The notes under the pieces are model-generated. The model was not told the origin of the DNA. It was given only the letters and a program-made list of their open reading frames with translations, and did no database searches. 64,000 nucleotides of DNA, taken from assembly GCA_003427395.1 (NCBI GenBank), contig BFEA01000148.1, positions 83,531 through 147,530 on the forward strand, given 5' to 3'. A program made the translations under genes and the position numbers. Shown here piece after piece: positions 1 through 9,193 of the stretch. The first letter of the stretch is position 1, and every line of letters begins with the position of its first letter. The DNA is from Chara braunii. Its lineage: Eukaryota > Streptophyta > Charophyceae > Charales > Characeae.

Positions 1-41
<41 letters not shown>
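1..41. repeat. (GA)n microsatellite
   Basis: Uninterrupted GA dinucleotides at the window start. The same tract occurs at the corresponding place in the other LTR (about 11,304-11,347), so it belongs to the LTR sequence and is not an independent feature. Confidence 0.95.
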
Positions 42-43
<2 letters not shown>

Positions 44-1389
44 GAGGGAAAGAAAGTCAAAATAGAAGATGAGAAGGTCCGAAAAGAGAAAAGTTCGGTG
101 TCGCCGCCTCACACTCATGCCAAGGATAACAATCCGCAACAAAGGTGCATTCGCCGTTAATTCCACTATGGCCCCGGGCCAATCACTCACTCAACTCTAA
201 TCATCGAGCCTCATACCCGCACCGACGATCCCGGCCGTCGCGTGCTAACTCCCACCACTGCGATCGTCACCCCGTTGTCGTAAACTCGACATGGTTCACC
301 CAGATCCCACAGTCCGTCGTGGCGATCCAGCGCGCAACCGGCCAGTCTATCGTCAGCCCGACAGGACTTTCCGACTCGCTTCAAACACTCTGCCTAGCCA
401 TTGCTTCCCGAAAGTTGGCTTGAGAGGTGAGAACGTAAGAGAGATTTGCGGGCATGCTTGCGGGTTTTATAGTTGCGAGGAAGGAGATAGAAGGGGGAGA
501 GAGCAACGGGAAAGCTGAGGTGTAAGAGGAGAAGCAGGAGGAGAAGCAGGAGGAGAAGACTTTGAGGAGAGTGCTCTACGAACGCCATGTTGATCCCTCG
601 GAACTCAAGGTTCGACCAATCAGATTCGTCACGCGATAGGAAGGTCCTATCGATCCACACACCTGATTGGTGAGCGGGAGTTATCGGGGGATCGACCGGG
701 CGTCGTACGCCAGACTTAGAAGGTGAGAAGAGAAAAGGCGCGAGAGGTGGCGCAAGACGGGTCCAAGATACAGATGATCAAGAAAGGGAAATGGGCGCGC
801 GAAAGCGAGGCGGGAGAGAGAGAGAGGGAGAAGGAAAAACAGTTACGGGGAGAGAGAAAAAGGAGGGAGAAGGGAAGGGAGGCGCGAGAGGGAGCGATGT
901 GGGGGACAAAGAGGAGGAAGCTTTTGCATGCACGGCGCCGTCAACAAAAAAGGAAAAAGGCACCGAAACAGTTACAACTTGCTTCTATCCTAATTCAAAA
1001 TTGAAATCGCCATATCCGCGTGCGAAAAAGCGACAAGGGGAAAGAAAATCCTACGCCTATTCGTATTCACGCAAAATTCCGAGAGTTTTCCCCGACGCGC
1101 CCAAGAACATTCACATACCCAAAAAGGACACGTCGAAGTTCCGCATATCCCGGAATTTCCAACTACTGAGCCGAATTCCCAGTACGCTCGCTAAGGCGCA
1201 CGTAAATTCCCATGTATTTTCCGACTTTGCAAGAAGAAAAACAGAACTCAGCAGTCGAAAAAGCTCTCAAAAAGGAAAATGCGGCACCCGAAAGCAAGAA
1301 CTCAAAATGGGGTTTTCTTGGGGTTGGTATGATACAAGCAAAAGAAAGGGTAGGAAAGATGACACGGGGTCGGGAAGTGGTTCGTCACA
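1..1389 (-). repeat. Left LTR (3' LTR) of gypsy element A
   Basis: Closely matches 11,305-12,665 in the same orientation, beginning with a GA microsatellite and ending at TTCGTCACA on the plus strand, where similarity stops. Read on the minus strand the LTR therefore begins TGTGACGAAC. The next bases make a perfect 12-bp palindrome (TCACATATGTGA, 1,384-1,395) across the LTR/internal junction. The left border lies at or before the window edge. Confidence 0.85.
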
Positions 1390-1592
1390 TATGTGACGCG
1401 CGGGGGGTTCCAAGATTATGCGATCTCCTGATTGCATGTCATGGCGAAAAAGGAAGAGGGGAAAACAGAGTGATGCATGAGAAACCAAGCGTATCAACGG
1501 AGCAGAAAGAAGTACAAGGAACGATAATTGGGCCGTGGATGAGATGGCGACAGCATCCGTGGCAAGATCGCTGTAGCCCTGTCATAGTGAGG

Positions 1593-1684
1593 CCATCATG
1601 GTCCACCTGATCTCCGTGTGCTCTGCCTCTTGGAGATCGTCCAGGTGACGCCATCATGGTCCACCTGATCTCCGTGTGCTCTGC
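1593..1684. repeat. Short tandem duplication in 3' untranslated part of element A
   Basis: A 34-bp block beginning CCATCATGGTCCACC and containing ATCTCCGTGTGCTCTGC occurs at about 1,593-1,626 and again at 1,651-1,684 (period 58 bp). A diverged relative (guanine-rich, GACCATTATGG) occurs near 15,210 in element B, in the equivalent region between the last ORF and the LTR. Confidence 0.75.
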
Positions 1685-2010
1685 ACCCTTGCTCGTTGCC
1701 GTCTGTCGAATCAGCGCGTAGGTTGACGTCATCGTTGATGGTGTGATCTTCGCGAAGCTTACCGATTCGTGTCGATGAAGGGAGGAGAGAAAAGAAAAAG
1801 GGGGGCGGGGGTCAAGTGAATGGGATCTACCGCCTAGTTGGAATAGGCCAGTAGAGGTGGTACATGCCGGGAATCTCGCGGGAATGACGGGGGGGGAGTG
1901 GGGGTAGGAAGCGATTCATCCCTTCCATCGTCACCGGGAGCTCCCCATATCGGATGATCCGGTGAAAGCGGGGGAAATGATCGCTACTGCGGGGGAGGGA
2001 AGGGAGGTAA

Positions 2011-3339
2011 TCACGATAAAAAGAGGAGAGGGTGTGAAAAAGCGCCGCTCGAAAGATTTCGAAGTGGCGACAAGCGGGGATTGTCCCCGTGGCAACGCAG
2101 TAGACTTCTACGACGTTGGATCGCTCCCATGCAGCGCTGAACAGCAGGAGGTGTCAGCAGAACGTGGGGGCAGTGGATTGAAGGGAGGCGTGGGGGTGGA
2201 CGATGGCGAGTAGACGGGCAAAATAGAAGTCGCGGAAGAGATGGGGATGGAAAGGATGGGAAGGGAAGGTGACGGGGGTACGGATCTGCTCGAGGGTGAG
2301 AAAATAAAGGGGTCGGCGGGGCAGTGTCCGAGGTCGAAGGCCTATCGTCCGCATTGGTATGTGGGCGAACTGGGGGACGGATGGGGCTGGAGGAGGAGGG
2401 GGATCGGCGCCGTCTCCGTCGCGCGGTACTTGAGGTGGTGGCTGCAGGGTCGCCATCTTCGGGCCTCGGCGGCTTTGGATCCCTGGTCGGATTGCTACCG
2501 ATGCGCAGGCTAGCCTCGCTAGCGAAGGTCAGCTGGCGTTTCCCGGCGGCAATTTCTTCGTGCTTCCGCGCCGCTTCTGGATCTTCCGCTTCCGTTCCTG
2601 TGCGCGTCGCTTCCTCCGGCGGGACTTCCCACTTGGACCCGGTTCCTCCTTCGTCTTCGCTCAGCTCGCCCTCGCTATGTTCACTATAGCTTCCCTCCTC
2701 CGATGTCTCCTCGTCGTCGTTTTCTTCTTCGTCGTCGTTATCGTGAATCACCACTTCTTCTGCCCTCGGGTAGAATGCGTAAGGGATGATCTCGTACGGC
2801 TTCAGATACTCCTGCCACGATGGTAGCGTATCCTCGTCCCTAGGTTCCTCTAAGCACGAAGTCCACTGAAGGTACGGATCCAAGGATCGCTCGAAAATGT
2901 ACGGAGCAGGACTGCTGTTGCTCTGAAAGTAGATGTCGGGCGCGAGATCGTCTGCAAATTGCACGATCGGTGCGATGAGCTCCTGTGCAATCAACTGACG
3001 GCGACCCGGTCGTACCGATCCAAAGAGGAATCCAATAAGATCTCCTTCCACGTTAGTCCTCCAACCCTGTATGATCAGCAGCTCCGGATTCTCGATCCAC
3101 ATGGGGTGCTCGATAGTGCCCGTCCACTTCACTTGTACTCGGGTCAGGCAGAAGGACAACTCCTCAAAAGTTTTGCGCCACAGTCGCCAATGTCCAGGAT
3201 TGATAAGAGGGACTGAAAGAAGCTCGAACGAGAAGGAAAGAGAAGGGTGAATCCGGTGAAGATCGGATTGCGAGAAGGTAGGGAAGAGAGAAGGGAGACC
3301 AAAAATGGAGAGAGGAGCGAGAAGAGCAGCGTGGTTCAT
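2011..3339 (-). CDS. Env-position ORF3b of gypsy element A (unknown function)
   Basis: A 442-residue open frame downstream of integrase, where retrovirus-like elements carry env. I recognise no family. The first about 190 residues form the conserved part: a homologue lies at 16,150-16,482 in element B, sharing an aligned block around QGWRTNVEGD and FADDLAPD. The middle is strongly acidic (Asp/Glu/Ser-rich, residues about 195-235). A short Arg run ([12 protein letters not shown]) and a Pro-rich tail follow. There is no clear signal peptide or transmembrane anchor, so this is not an obvious envelope protein; acidic plus basic tracts would fit a nuclear or nucleic-acid-associated protein. Its ATG overlaps the stop of ORF3a as ATGA (3,336-3,339), a layout that would allow termination-reinitiation. 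The C-terminal part is less certain because its conservation cannot be checked here. Confidence 0.6.
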   Translation of the reverse strand: MNHAALLAPLSIFGLPSLFPTFSQSDLHRIHPSLSFSFELLSVPLINPGHWRLWRKTFEELSFCLTRVQVKWTGTIEHPMWIENPELLIIQGWRTNVEGDLIGFLFGSVRPGRRQLIAQELIAPIVQFADDLAPDIYFQSNSSPAPYIFERSLDPYLQWTSCLEEPRDEDTLPSWQEYLKPYEIIPYAFYPRAEEVVIHDNDDEEENDDEETSEEGSYSEHSEGELSEDEGGTGSKWEVPPEEATRTGTEAEDPEAARKHEEIAAGKRQLTFASEASLRIGSNPTRDPKPPRPEDGDPAATTSSTARRRRRRSPSSSSPIRPPVRPHTNADDRPSTSDTAPPTPLFSHPRADPYPRHLPFPSFPSPSLPRLLFCPSTRHRPPPRLPSIHCPHVLLTPPAVQRCMGAIQRRRSLLRCHGDNPRLSPLRNLSSGAFSHPLLFLS

Positions 3340-3848
3340 TGGGGATGGGGGAAGGGGACGATGGTCGGGATCCCAACTGGCCGGTCGCGCGGTGATCGGC
3401 GAATGCCGTCAAGGTCTGATGCAAAGATCGGGATGGTGTTATACTCCTCCCGGGCGAGGACGTGCTGCCACACTTTGGACACTTGCTCCGTCCACTCGCG
3501 CAGCGAGGCCAAAATCACAGTATGCCGCAGCGGATTGACCGAGCTGATGTCACCGGTGAATCCCGCCACTGTGGTGACGTGGCTCGTTTTGGGACCCGCT
3601 CGCCGATGAACTGCAGTAACCTCCACGAACACTATCGCGTGAGGGCTTCCTTCTATCCGCAACGCGGCGGCGGCACAGATACCTTCGTCGCAGAAGAATC
3701 GCATCAAACGGCGGAGATCCGTATTGAGCCGAGGGTGACAAACTTGCCGAATCTCTGAGATGTGGCCACGTGGCTGGCGCAGCTGTGCGTCGAGAACCCG
3801 CTCCGTGATGAAACTCATGGCGAGGTCGGAGAGGAGGACGAGGGACAA
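3336..3848 (-). CDS. Env-position ORF3a of gypsy element A (unknown function)
   Basis: A 170-residue minus-strand frame immediately after the integrase C-terminal frame. No known domain is recognised. A homologous N-terminal segment occurs in element B at 24,172-24,399, with shared landmarks such as LAMSF/FAMTF, HPRL and VFVE/ILVE. A downstream piece (TVILA) recurs at about 16,870 in element B on the far side of insertion D1. Conservation at protein level between two diverged elements supports real coding. It could be the N-terminal half of one larger protein with ORF3b, since the two frames overlap by four bases. Confidence 0.6.
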   Translation of the reverse strand: MSLVLLSDLAMSFITERVLDAQLRQPRGHISEIRQVCHPRLNTDLRRLMRFFCDEGICAAAALRIEGSPHAIVFVEVTAVHRRAGPKTSHVTTVAGFTGDISSVNPLRHTVILASLREWTEQVSKVWQHVLAREEYNTIPIFASDLDGIRRSPRDRPVGIPTIVPFPHPQ

Positions 3849-4198
3849 GAGGGAGAAAGAGGAAAGAGGGTTAGATCGTCGTCGTTTTCCTCGCTTTCTG
3901 AGGTAGAAGAGGGAGGATAATTGGAAGAAGGAAGGAGACGGAGGTAGGAGGTATATCTGATTATGGGGACGGAGCTATGGCTAGCGCTAGCCTCAGGCGC
4001 GATGCGCACCGTGTTGGCGCCGTTGGGCTCGAGTTCGACAACGTGAAAACAGCCAGAGAACTTGGGAGCGAGTTTCCGATCGCAAGCACATTTACGTACC
4101 TGCACTAGGTCCCCCAATTTATACTGGTACTGGGGCCTAGCATTTCCGTTCCGGACCTCGTAGCTACGGACCTGTCTACCGTGGGCCAACTCGGTCAT
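3815..4198 (-). CDS. Integrase C-terminal domain, element A
   Basis: A 127-residue frame with the typical gypsy integrase C-terminal module: YKLGDLVQVRK then LAPKFSGCFHVVEL, followed by a low-complexity Ser/Pro/acidic tail. It binds DNA and helps position the integration complex. It is separated from the catalytic core (ending at 4,211) by a short frame break; in an active copy the two would be continuous. No chromodomain is visible after it. The frame overlaps the start of ORF3a by 34 bases. Confidence 0.8.
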   Translation of the reverse strand: MTELAHGRQVRSYEVRNGNARPQYQYKLGDLVQVRKCACDRKLAPKFSGCFHVVELEPNGANTVRIAPEASASHSSVPIIRYTSYLRLLPSSNYPPSSTSESEENDDDLTLFPLSPSCPSSSSPTSP

Positions 4199-4210
4199 CC
4201 TTTGTTTTTT

Positions 4211-4834
4211 TCAGGCTAGCTTCGGAACGGCTCGTTCCATCAAATCGGTGTACCTTTTGGCCTTGGCCTTTAGGGCCGCACGCGTGTCTCTACCCCCTGC
4301 TTCGGCAATTTCCAAGTTACCCCGGTAATCGACACAGGGGAGGCTATTAGTTCGAAGCTGAAAGGGGGTAAACCCCGTAGACTCATGAGGGGTGGCCCGG
4401 TGGATCCTAACGATCTGATATACGATCTCGGGCCAAGGACGTGTATCGTGAGCCGCTAAGTTCCTGCGAAGGGCAGTTTTAATCATACGATTCGCATTCT
4501 CGACCAACCCGTTCGACTGGGATACGTGGGGTGCCGTATGTCGGAGCGTGACGCCCCTTCGCGCAAGCAGTTCCTCTACCTCACCTTTGAATTCCGACCC
4601 ATTGTCAGTTAGAATTTCTTCCGTATCTAGATGGGTATAGAGGAATCGTTCGATGTATGTGGCTATTTTGGCGGCCTTTCGGGTCTTACAAGGATAAACT
4701 TCGATGTATTTGGAAAAATGGTCAATTAAAACTAACATGATGGAATATTCACAGCGGTTTGGGCCAGGTGGTACGTCAATATCTGTCGTGTCCATACTGA
4801 CTCGCTGGAAAGGACGCTCTACTTCCGTTGGCAC
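4211..4834 (-). CDS. Integrase catalytic core (rve), element A
   Basis: A 207-residue frame carrying the DDE integrase core. The first Asp is in VSMDTTDID, the second in ILTDNGSEF, and the Glu in SNGLVENANR, spaced about 34 residues after the second Asp. It joins the cDNA to host DNA. The upstream zinc-binding domain is in another frame at 4,913-5,179, and the C-terminal domain at 3,815-4,198. All three catalytic residues are intact, so the damage lies in frame continuity rather than in the active site. Confidence 0.92.
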   Translation of the reverse strand: MPTEVERPFQRVSMDTTDIDVPPGPNRCEYSIMLVLIDHFSKYIEVYPCKTRKAAKIATYIERFLYTHLDTEEILTDNGSEFKGEVEELLARRGVTLRHTAPHVSQSNGLVENANRMIKTALRRNLAAHDTRPWPEIVYQIVRIHRATPHESTGFTPFQLRTNSLPCVDYRGNLEIAEAGGRDTRAALKAKAKRYTDLMERAVPKLA

Positions 4835-4912
4835 GATCGTGTTTGGCCCCCGTATAGGGGCGCGATCAGCGGCACAGACCAGACAGTTAGCGACAATGTA
4901 TTTGACGTCATC

Positions 4913-5179
4913 TCATATATTGGACCAGAACCATCGATTCTGGTCTACAGTTGCCTTCGTGACACGTATCGCGAAATGAGGGGCCTGTTCCTCGTGAGCA
5001 GATCGGATCCAATCGTATCTCGGGAAGGGATGGGGAACTGTCAGCCACGAACCCGATCCGTCAGTTTTACGCTTTTCCAAATGACCGTTGATCCATCGAT
5101 AGTCCCGAGATCTCTCGGTCGCCCTACGTCTGTCGTGTTTGGTGAGGTGGCCCAACGATAATCCGACTAATTTTGTCAA
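4913..5179 (-). CDS. Integrase N-terminal HHCC zinc-binding region, element A
   Basis: An 88-residue frame with HEEQAPH (H-x5-H) followed by QNRWFWSNI. The matching Cys pair (CLVC) lies just downstream in a shifted frame near 4,880, completing the H2C2 motif of gypsy integrases. The first part (HLTKHDRRRATERS...) also occurs in element B directly after its PHD-like region (25,573-26,205), showing that PHD and H2C2 were originally one continuous frame. Confidence 0.75.
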   Translation of the reverse strand: MTKLVGLSLGHLTKHDRRRATERSRDYRWINGHLEKRKTDGSGSWLTVPHPFPRYDWIRSAHEEQAPHFAIRVTKATVDQNRWFWSNI

Positions 5180-5604
5180 TAAAATTTATCCGTCCAGACT
5201 TCCGCCTGTCGGTATTTTTCGTCGTATTCAGGACCGTCCGTACGGGCGGCATCGAATCGAACCTCCGTGGGGAGCTTGTTCGTTCTACACAGGGGGCACC
5301 TCCATTCCTTGCTACTCGTCCGATATCGAACGCAGGACCTGTGCGCACGTTTGACACACGTGGCACATTCTACCCAATCGACAAATCCGGTCTCGAAGGG
5401 ATAACAGTCGACCCCATAAACTCGTGCAATACACGTGTAAAAATAGCAGAATTTGTCGGGAAGGGTGGCGAAGAAAGCCGAGGAAGTGAGAGGGGCAAAG
5501 TTAGTAGGAGAAGAATGGATTGCAGAGGCGAGTGGGGAAGTCATGATGGCAGAGGAGGAGGGGATGCAGGGAGGGTAGAACATAATAATTAGTCCTCGTG
5601 TCAC
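5176..5604 (-). CDS. PHD-like zinc finger within Pol, element A
   Basis: A 142-residue frame between RNase H and integrase. Residues 53-106 form a PHD-type pattern: C53 and C58, then WVECATC (C80, C83), H88, C91, and WRCPLC (C103, C106). PHD fingers generally read histone tails, so a role in chromatin targeting of integration is a reasonable inference. The first pair is C-x4-C here, but element B has FCYFCTC at this place, giving the normal C-x2-C. Conversely element B has lost the CATC pair that A keeps. The ancestral domain was therefore a full C4HC3 finger. It overlaps the end of the RNase H frame. Confidence 0.75.
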   Translation of the reverse strand: MTRGLIIMFYPPCIPSSSAIMTSPLASAIHSSPTNFAPLTSSAFFATLPDKFCYFYTCIARVYGVDCYPFETGFVDWVECATCVKRAHRSCVRYRTSSKEWRCPLCRTNKLPTEVRFDAARTDGPEYDEKYRQAEVWTDKFY

Positions 5605-6016
5605 TTACTGCTTCGATAAGGTCTCCACTTAGCCGAGGTCCAAGTTCCTGTTCGGGTCTGTTCCACGGAATCACCTCCTCATTCCTCGGAACTTTCTTAG
5701 GCCGATGCGGTCGTGTCAGTCCGTCTGCATTCCCGTGTCTCTCGTGCTTCCGATGACGGATGTCAAAGTCCATGCTCAGCAGCACCGTTGCCCATCGCCC
5801 AATCATGCCCGAGTAATCCTTCGACTTCTTCAGAGCCAACAGGGGCTCATGATCAGTTACCAGGGTGAACTTTCGCCCGTATAGGTAAGCACGAAAGTGA
5901 CTGATTCCCCAGAGAGCCGCATAGCATTCTCTCGTCTGAGTGGCGTAGTTGCGCTTGCAGGCGGGTACTGATTTGGACGCATACTCCACCACACTCTCGA
6001 GTCCGCTTGGTCCCAC
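5501..6016 (-). CDS. RNase H domain of Pol, element A
   Basis: A 171-residue frame with the Ty3/gypsy RNase H layout: VEYASKS, then TRECYAALWGISHFRAYLYGR, the TDHEPLLAL motif, and the final GNADGLTR containing the last active-site Asp. It removes the RNA strand during reverse transcription. It continues the RT frame at 6,140-6,865 after a small break, and runs on into a linker before the PHD-like region. Confidence 0.88.
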   Translation of the reverse strand: MGPSGLESVVEYASKSVPACKRNYATQTRECYAALWGISHFRAYLYGRKFTLVTDHEPLLALKKSKDYSGMIGRWATVLLSMDFDIRHRKHERHGNADGLTRPHRPKKVPRNEEVIPWNRPEQELGPRLSGDLIEAVSDTRTNYYVLPSLHPLLLCHHDFPTRLCNPFFSY

Positions 6017-6139
6017 CTGGGCAAGGATCGCCGAAATCGCCTCTGGCTGCCAGTCGGGGATGAGAACAAAAGGTTTTTCGGGATCCGGTCTTATAAGGAC
6101 CGGAGCCGAAATGAAAGTAGCCTTGAGTTTGAAAAACGT

Positions 6140-6865
6140 TTAATCGCACTTCGGCGTCCAGATCAACGGCTGATCCTTGGGCAGGAGATTTGTGAGGGGT
6201 CCCGTAATCGCCGCGAAGCCCTTGATAAATCTTCGGTAATACGAGGCTAGGCCCAAAAAGGCGTGAACTTCCGTGATAGTGGTAGGCACTGGCGCGTCCC
6301 TGACAGCTGCCACCTTCTGCGACTCCGGTTGGAGTCCTTTGTCTGTCACCACGTGCCTTAGGAAGGAAATGGTGGTGAGGAAAAACTGACACTTCTCAAG
6401 CGCCACCTTGAAACCTGCATCTCGTAACGCATGTAGTTCCCATTCGATGTGTTGCACGTGTCCTTCGCAGGAGCTCGAATACACCAAGATGTCATCCATG
6501 TACACAATCACGCAGTAGTTGATGATGCTCTGCGCCAGGTGAGTCTTCCGTACGAAATTATGAAAAGCCATGTTCATGGCCCGCTGAAAAGTCGCAGGAG
6601 CGTTGCAGATACCCATCGGATATTGAATCCATTGCCACGTGCCCTCGAAAAGTACAAACGCTGTTCTCGGTCGATCTTCCTCTCGGACAAGAAGATGATG
6701 GAGCCCATGACGAACATCAAATTCGCTGAAAAATCGAGCACTCCCAATCGTATCCAATAACTCATCAATCCGAGGGAGGGGATACACATCTTTAATTGTG
6801 ATATCATTCAACTTTTGATAATCAATGCAAATGCGAATCCCTCCAGCCTTCTTAGGTACGATCAC
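6140..6865 (-). CDS. Reverse transcriptase, element A
   Basis: A 241-residue frame with the core RT motifs in order: MIVPKKAGGIRICIDYQKLN, DELLDTIGSARFFSEFDVRHG, YPMGICNAPATFQRAMN, the catalytic YMDDILVYS, and FLGLASYYRRFIKGFA. These are typical of Ty3/gypsy RT, which copies the element RNA into cDNA. The catalytic residues are intact. The N-terminal part lies in the neighbouring frame 6,902-7,357, and the frame ends at LIWTPKCD shortly before RNase H. Confidence 0.93.
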   Translation of the reverse strand: MIVPKKAGGIRICIDYQKLNDITIKDVYPLPRIDELLDTIGSARFFSEFDVRHGLHHLLVREEDRPRTAFVLFEGTWQWIQYPMGICNAPATFQRAMNMAFHNFVRKTHLAQSIINYCVIVYMDDILVYSSSCEGHVQHIEWELHALRDAGFKVALEKCQFFLTTISFLRHVVTDKGLQPESQKVAAVRDAPVPTTITEVHAFLGLASYYRRFIKGFAAITGPLTNLLPKDQPLIWTPKCD

Positions 6866-6901
6866 TACAGGGAAAGACCATGGACCTATAGCAGGTTCGA
6901 T

Positions 6902-7357
6902 TCATCCATTAGCTTCGAAGTCCTTAATCCGCTGAAAGGCGGCCGCTCTTTGAGTTGGCGAGTATCGATAGGGAGCGCAGCTAATGGGCGGATGATCTTC
7001 TGTGAGGATGGCATGTTCAATTACATCATTTAACCCAATATCATTGTCATGCACGCTCAACAAATCTGCATAACCATTCAATACACAGATTAACGACTTC
7101 CGAAGTTCCGCGGGAACGTGACTTGGGAGGGGGATCGTCGATTCCCCGGACATATTAAGGGGCATATCGATCCAGTCAACCGACCGTTCTCGCCGCTCAT
7201 GGGCACTAGAGAAAACGGAACTACTGGTGCAAACAGAAAAGACAGTTGCTATCATCTGGGACTCATCAGGGTTGATCATCTCCGTTTCTTTAATTTCAGC
7301 GTCAGTCTCTGAACCAACCGAAGTCGGTTCCATAGTTAGCCTTGTTAGATCCGCCAT
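6902..7357 (-). CDS. RT N-terminal region / protease-RT linker, element A
   Basis: A 151-residue frame ending in the start of RT (HDNDIGLNDVIEHAI, then SCAPYRYSPTQRAAAFQRIKDFEANG), the usual lead-in to gypsy RT. The preceding about 100 residues are a spacer with no domain I recognise. The same sequence continues in element B (27,184-27,837), where it runs uninterrupted into RT. Confidence 0.75.
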   Translation of the reverse strand: MADLTRLTMEPTSVGSETDAEIKETEMINPDESQMIATVFSVCTSSSVFSSAHERRERSVDWIDMPLNMSGESTIPLPSHVPAELRKSLICVLNGYADLLSVHDNDIGLNDVIEHAILTEDHPPISCAPYRYSPTQRAAAFQRIKDFEANG

Positions 7358-7857
7358 TCTTGCATTAAATTCGGCACATCACTTACCGGTGCTTCCGCTT
7401 CTTGTTTAATCAAGGCGATGGTGGCTCCTATCGTTAGTAATGATCGGGGTGGAAAAACAGAAACGTCCAAATACTGTTTCATTTGCTGATAACGCGTTCG
7501 TAAGGAAAGAGTTCCCTCGTACAAGGTGCGAGGGGGTTCCAAATCATCAGCCAGATCGAAAACTTGTAATATGGGTTCCCCGAGGAAGACTGAAGGAATG
7601 ACCTGGGTTGTTAGAGGCGTGAATGCACTATCTTCAGAATCCACGTGGAAGCTTCGAGCGGTGTTGGGGCACTCTCGAAATTCTTCGGGGGTTTCATGTT
7701 CAAAAAGTTCAACCAGATGCTTCCATTCCTCTTTACTGGGCATCTCTTCTTCGTATTCTCGTTCCGTGATTCCATCCCCGAGGCACGAGGGAGAACATTC
7801 CTCGGGATCAATGTCTCGGATCATCCCTATTTGGGCCGGGTTAGGGACCCCTTTCAT
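7345..7857 (-). CDS. Protease-RT linker ORF, element A
   Basis: A 170-residue frame between protease and RT. No catalytic motif is visible. Element B has a homologue (27,838-28,308) sharing LEPPR-LYEG-LSLR-RYQQM and IALI-QEAEA blocks, so it is genuine polyprotein sequence. Its role is unknown. Confidence 0.6.
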   Translation of the reverse strand: MKGVPNPAQIGMIRDIDPEECSPSCLGDGITEREYEEEMPSKEEWKHLVELFEHETPEEFRECPNTARSFHVDSEDSAFTPLTTQVIPSVFLGEPILQVFDLADDLEPPRTLYEGTLSLRTRYQQMKQYLDVSVFPPRSLLTIGATIALIKQEAEAPVSDVPNLMQEWRI

Positions 7858-7872
7858 CGTCCGGGTGAAAAC

Positions 7873-8226
7873 TCACAAAGGAACAGTTTGAGGTTTTCCC
7901 CCAGTTTGTGTGAGCACCAGTTGCTTCGAATCGGAATGCAGACGTGCACCTACCGCCGTCGCCCAAGGTAATCCCAACAACACAGAATAGGAACGTACAT
8001 CTATTACGAGCGCGTTAACAAGGACGTGTACTCGTCCAACTTTTACGGCCACATTCTCGATAATGCCTACGATGTTCATTGCTTCCTCGTCGGCAGAGAC
8101 ATAGTTGTCTCTGCCAGATTGAGGAAGAATAGATCCAAGTCGTCCCGTCTTTTTGACAGTATCCAATGATATGGCTACTGCAGAAGACCCTGTGTCGATA
8201 AGGGCATTAAACGGCTTGCCCCACAC
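7873..8226 (-). CDS. Aspartic protease (retropepsin), element A
   Basis: A 117-residue frame with the retropepsin active site ALIDTGSSAVAIS near its start, and LLGLPWATAVGARL downstream in the position of the conserved flap/ILG region. It cleaves the Gag-Pol polyprotein. It lies between the Gag nucleocapsid frame and the linker, as expected for Ty3/gypsy. Its true N-terminus probably continues upstream out of the Gag frame. Confidence 0.85.
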   Translation of the reverse strand: MWGKPFNALIDTGSSAVAISLDTVKKTGRLGSILPQSGRDNYVSADEEAMNIVGIIENVAVKVGRVHVLVNALVIDVRSYSVLLGLPWATAVGARLHSDSKQLVLTQTGGKPQTVPL

Positions 8227-8281
8227 TTCACAGTCACATTTCGCACTTTTCCATAGTACCGGTCGAGCTCGTACGAAGTGA

Positions 8282-9193
8282 TCATTTTTCTGCTAAAAAG
8301 ATCGCTGCTATTCGTGCGGCTTCGGGTTCTTTCGTGTCAGGCTCGGGAGGTGCAATCTCCTCGTTTCCTTCCTTCTTCTTCAACATCCGTTGTATGCGCT
8401 GATAGGTGAAGCGCTTTTGATTTTTCTCGCAATGTTGTAGAAGTTTATCATTNGCTGCTTCAGATATGGTGAGCAGATGTCCTACTGGTATAGGTACACG
8501 AATATCTAATTGCTTGAGCGTTTTCAATACATCAATATCTCCTTTCCGAAACTGTGGTCTAGGATTGGACTCGCGATCGTCCCACTCTAGATCATCCTGG
8601 GCCGATCGGATCGCTCCGATCATTCCGGCAAGACGGAAATACTCGAGGGGATCGACCACGTCAGCAGCGTCAGAGGAAGAAGCTCCTGAGGTCGACGCTA
8701 TTATCGTCGAAGAGGAAGGCTGTTCTGGAGCATATGCTACGAGCTCTTCTCCCTGGTCTATGTCCATCAGAGCAGCCACTCGTCCTTGATTAAGGGCGAT
8801 GGGGGCCGCAACAGGGGGAGGCTGATTTCGTTTCGNNTGCGGGCAGTCCCTGGCGAAATGCNCGGGCTGTTTGCAGTTAAAACACTCGATTTTTCTTGCT
8901 GGATTAGCTAGATGGGGAAACTGAGGGGCGAATTCTGGAGCAAAGGGAGTAGGTAAGAGCGGAAACGATGCAGGGGCAGGCCAAGCAGGAGCTGGATTAG
9001 GCTTAATGAGCCTGCTCATTATTTGTTCCATTCGTTCCATATGAGCGGCCTTCATTTGGATCAGGTTCCCCATCCATTCGGACTGCTTAGTAGTAGTCGT
9101 GTGGATCATCTGGGCAAGGTGTAGATTGGTTACGGGCGACGAGGGGGGTTCGGATGAGGTTCCGCTTCTAACGGCTGCGATTGATTGACTCAC
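8282..9193 (-). CDS. Gag nucleocapsid region with CCHC knuckle, element A
   Basis: A 303-residue frame. A Pro/Ala-rich stretch precedes a zinc knuckle, ECFNCKQP-HFARDCP, of form C-x2-C-x4-H-x4-C (residues about 103-118), which binds the element RNA. Three ambiguous bases (8,836-8,837 and 8,862) fall in and just after the knuckle, and another at 8,453. The tail is acidic then basic (Lys-rich) and ends just before protease. The capsid-like part of Gag lies upstream at 9,409-9,855 in another frame. Confidence 0.85.
   Translation of the reverse strand: MSQSIAAVRSGTSSEPPSSPVTNLHLAQMIHTTTTKQSEWMGNLIQMKAAHMERMEQIMSRLIKPNPAPAWPAPASFPLLPTPFAPEFAPQFPHLANPARKIECFNCKQPXHFARDCPXXKRNQPPPVAAPIALNQGRVAALMDIDQGEELVAYAPEQPSSSTIIASTSGASSSDAADVVDPLEYFRLAGMIGAIRSAQDDLEWDDRESNPRPQFRKGDIDVLKTLKQLDIRVPIPVGHLLTISEAXNDKLLQHCEKNQKRFTYQRIQRMLKKKEGNEEIAPPEPDTKEPEAARIAAIFLAEK

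Noticed and set aside
723-1610. Lys/Arg/Glu-rich ORFs in the left LTR (and in the right LTR at 11,863-12,309)
   Set aside because: They lie within the LTR in purine-rich sequence, are on the strand opposite to transcription, and have no recognisable domain.
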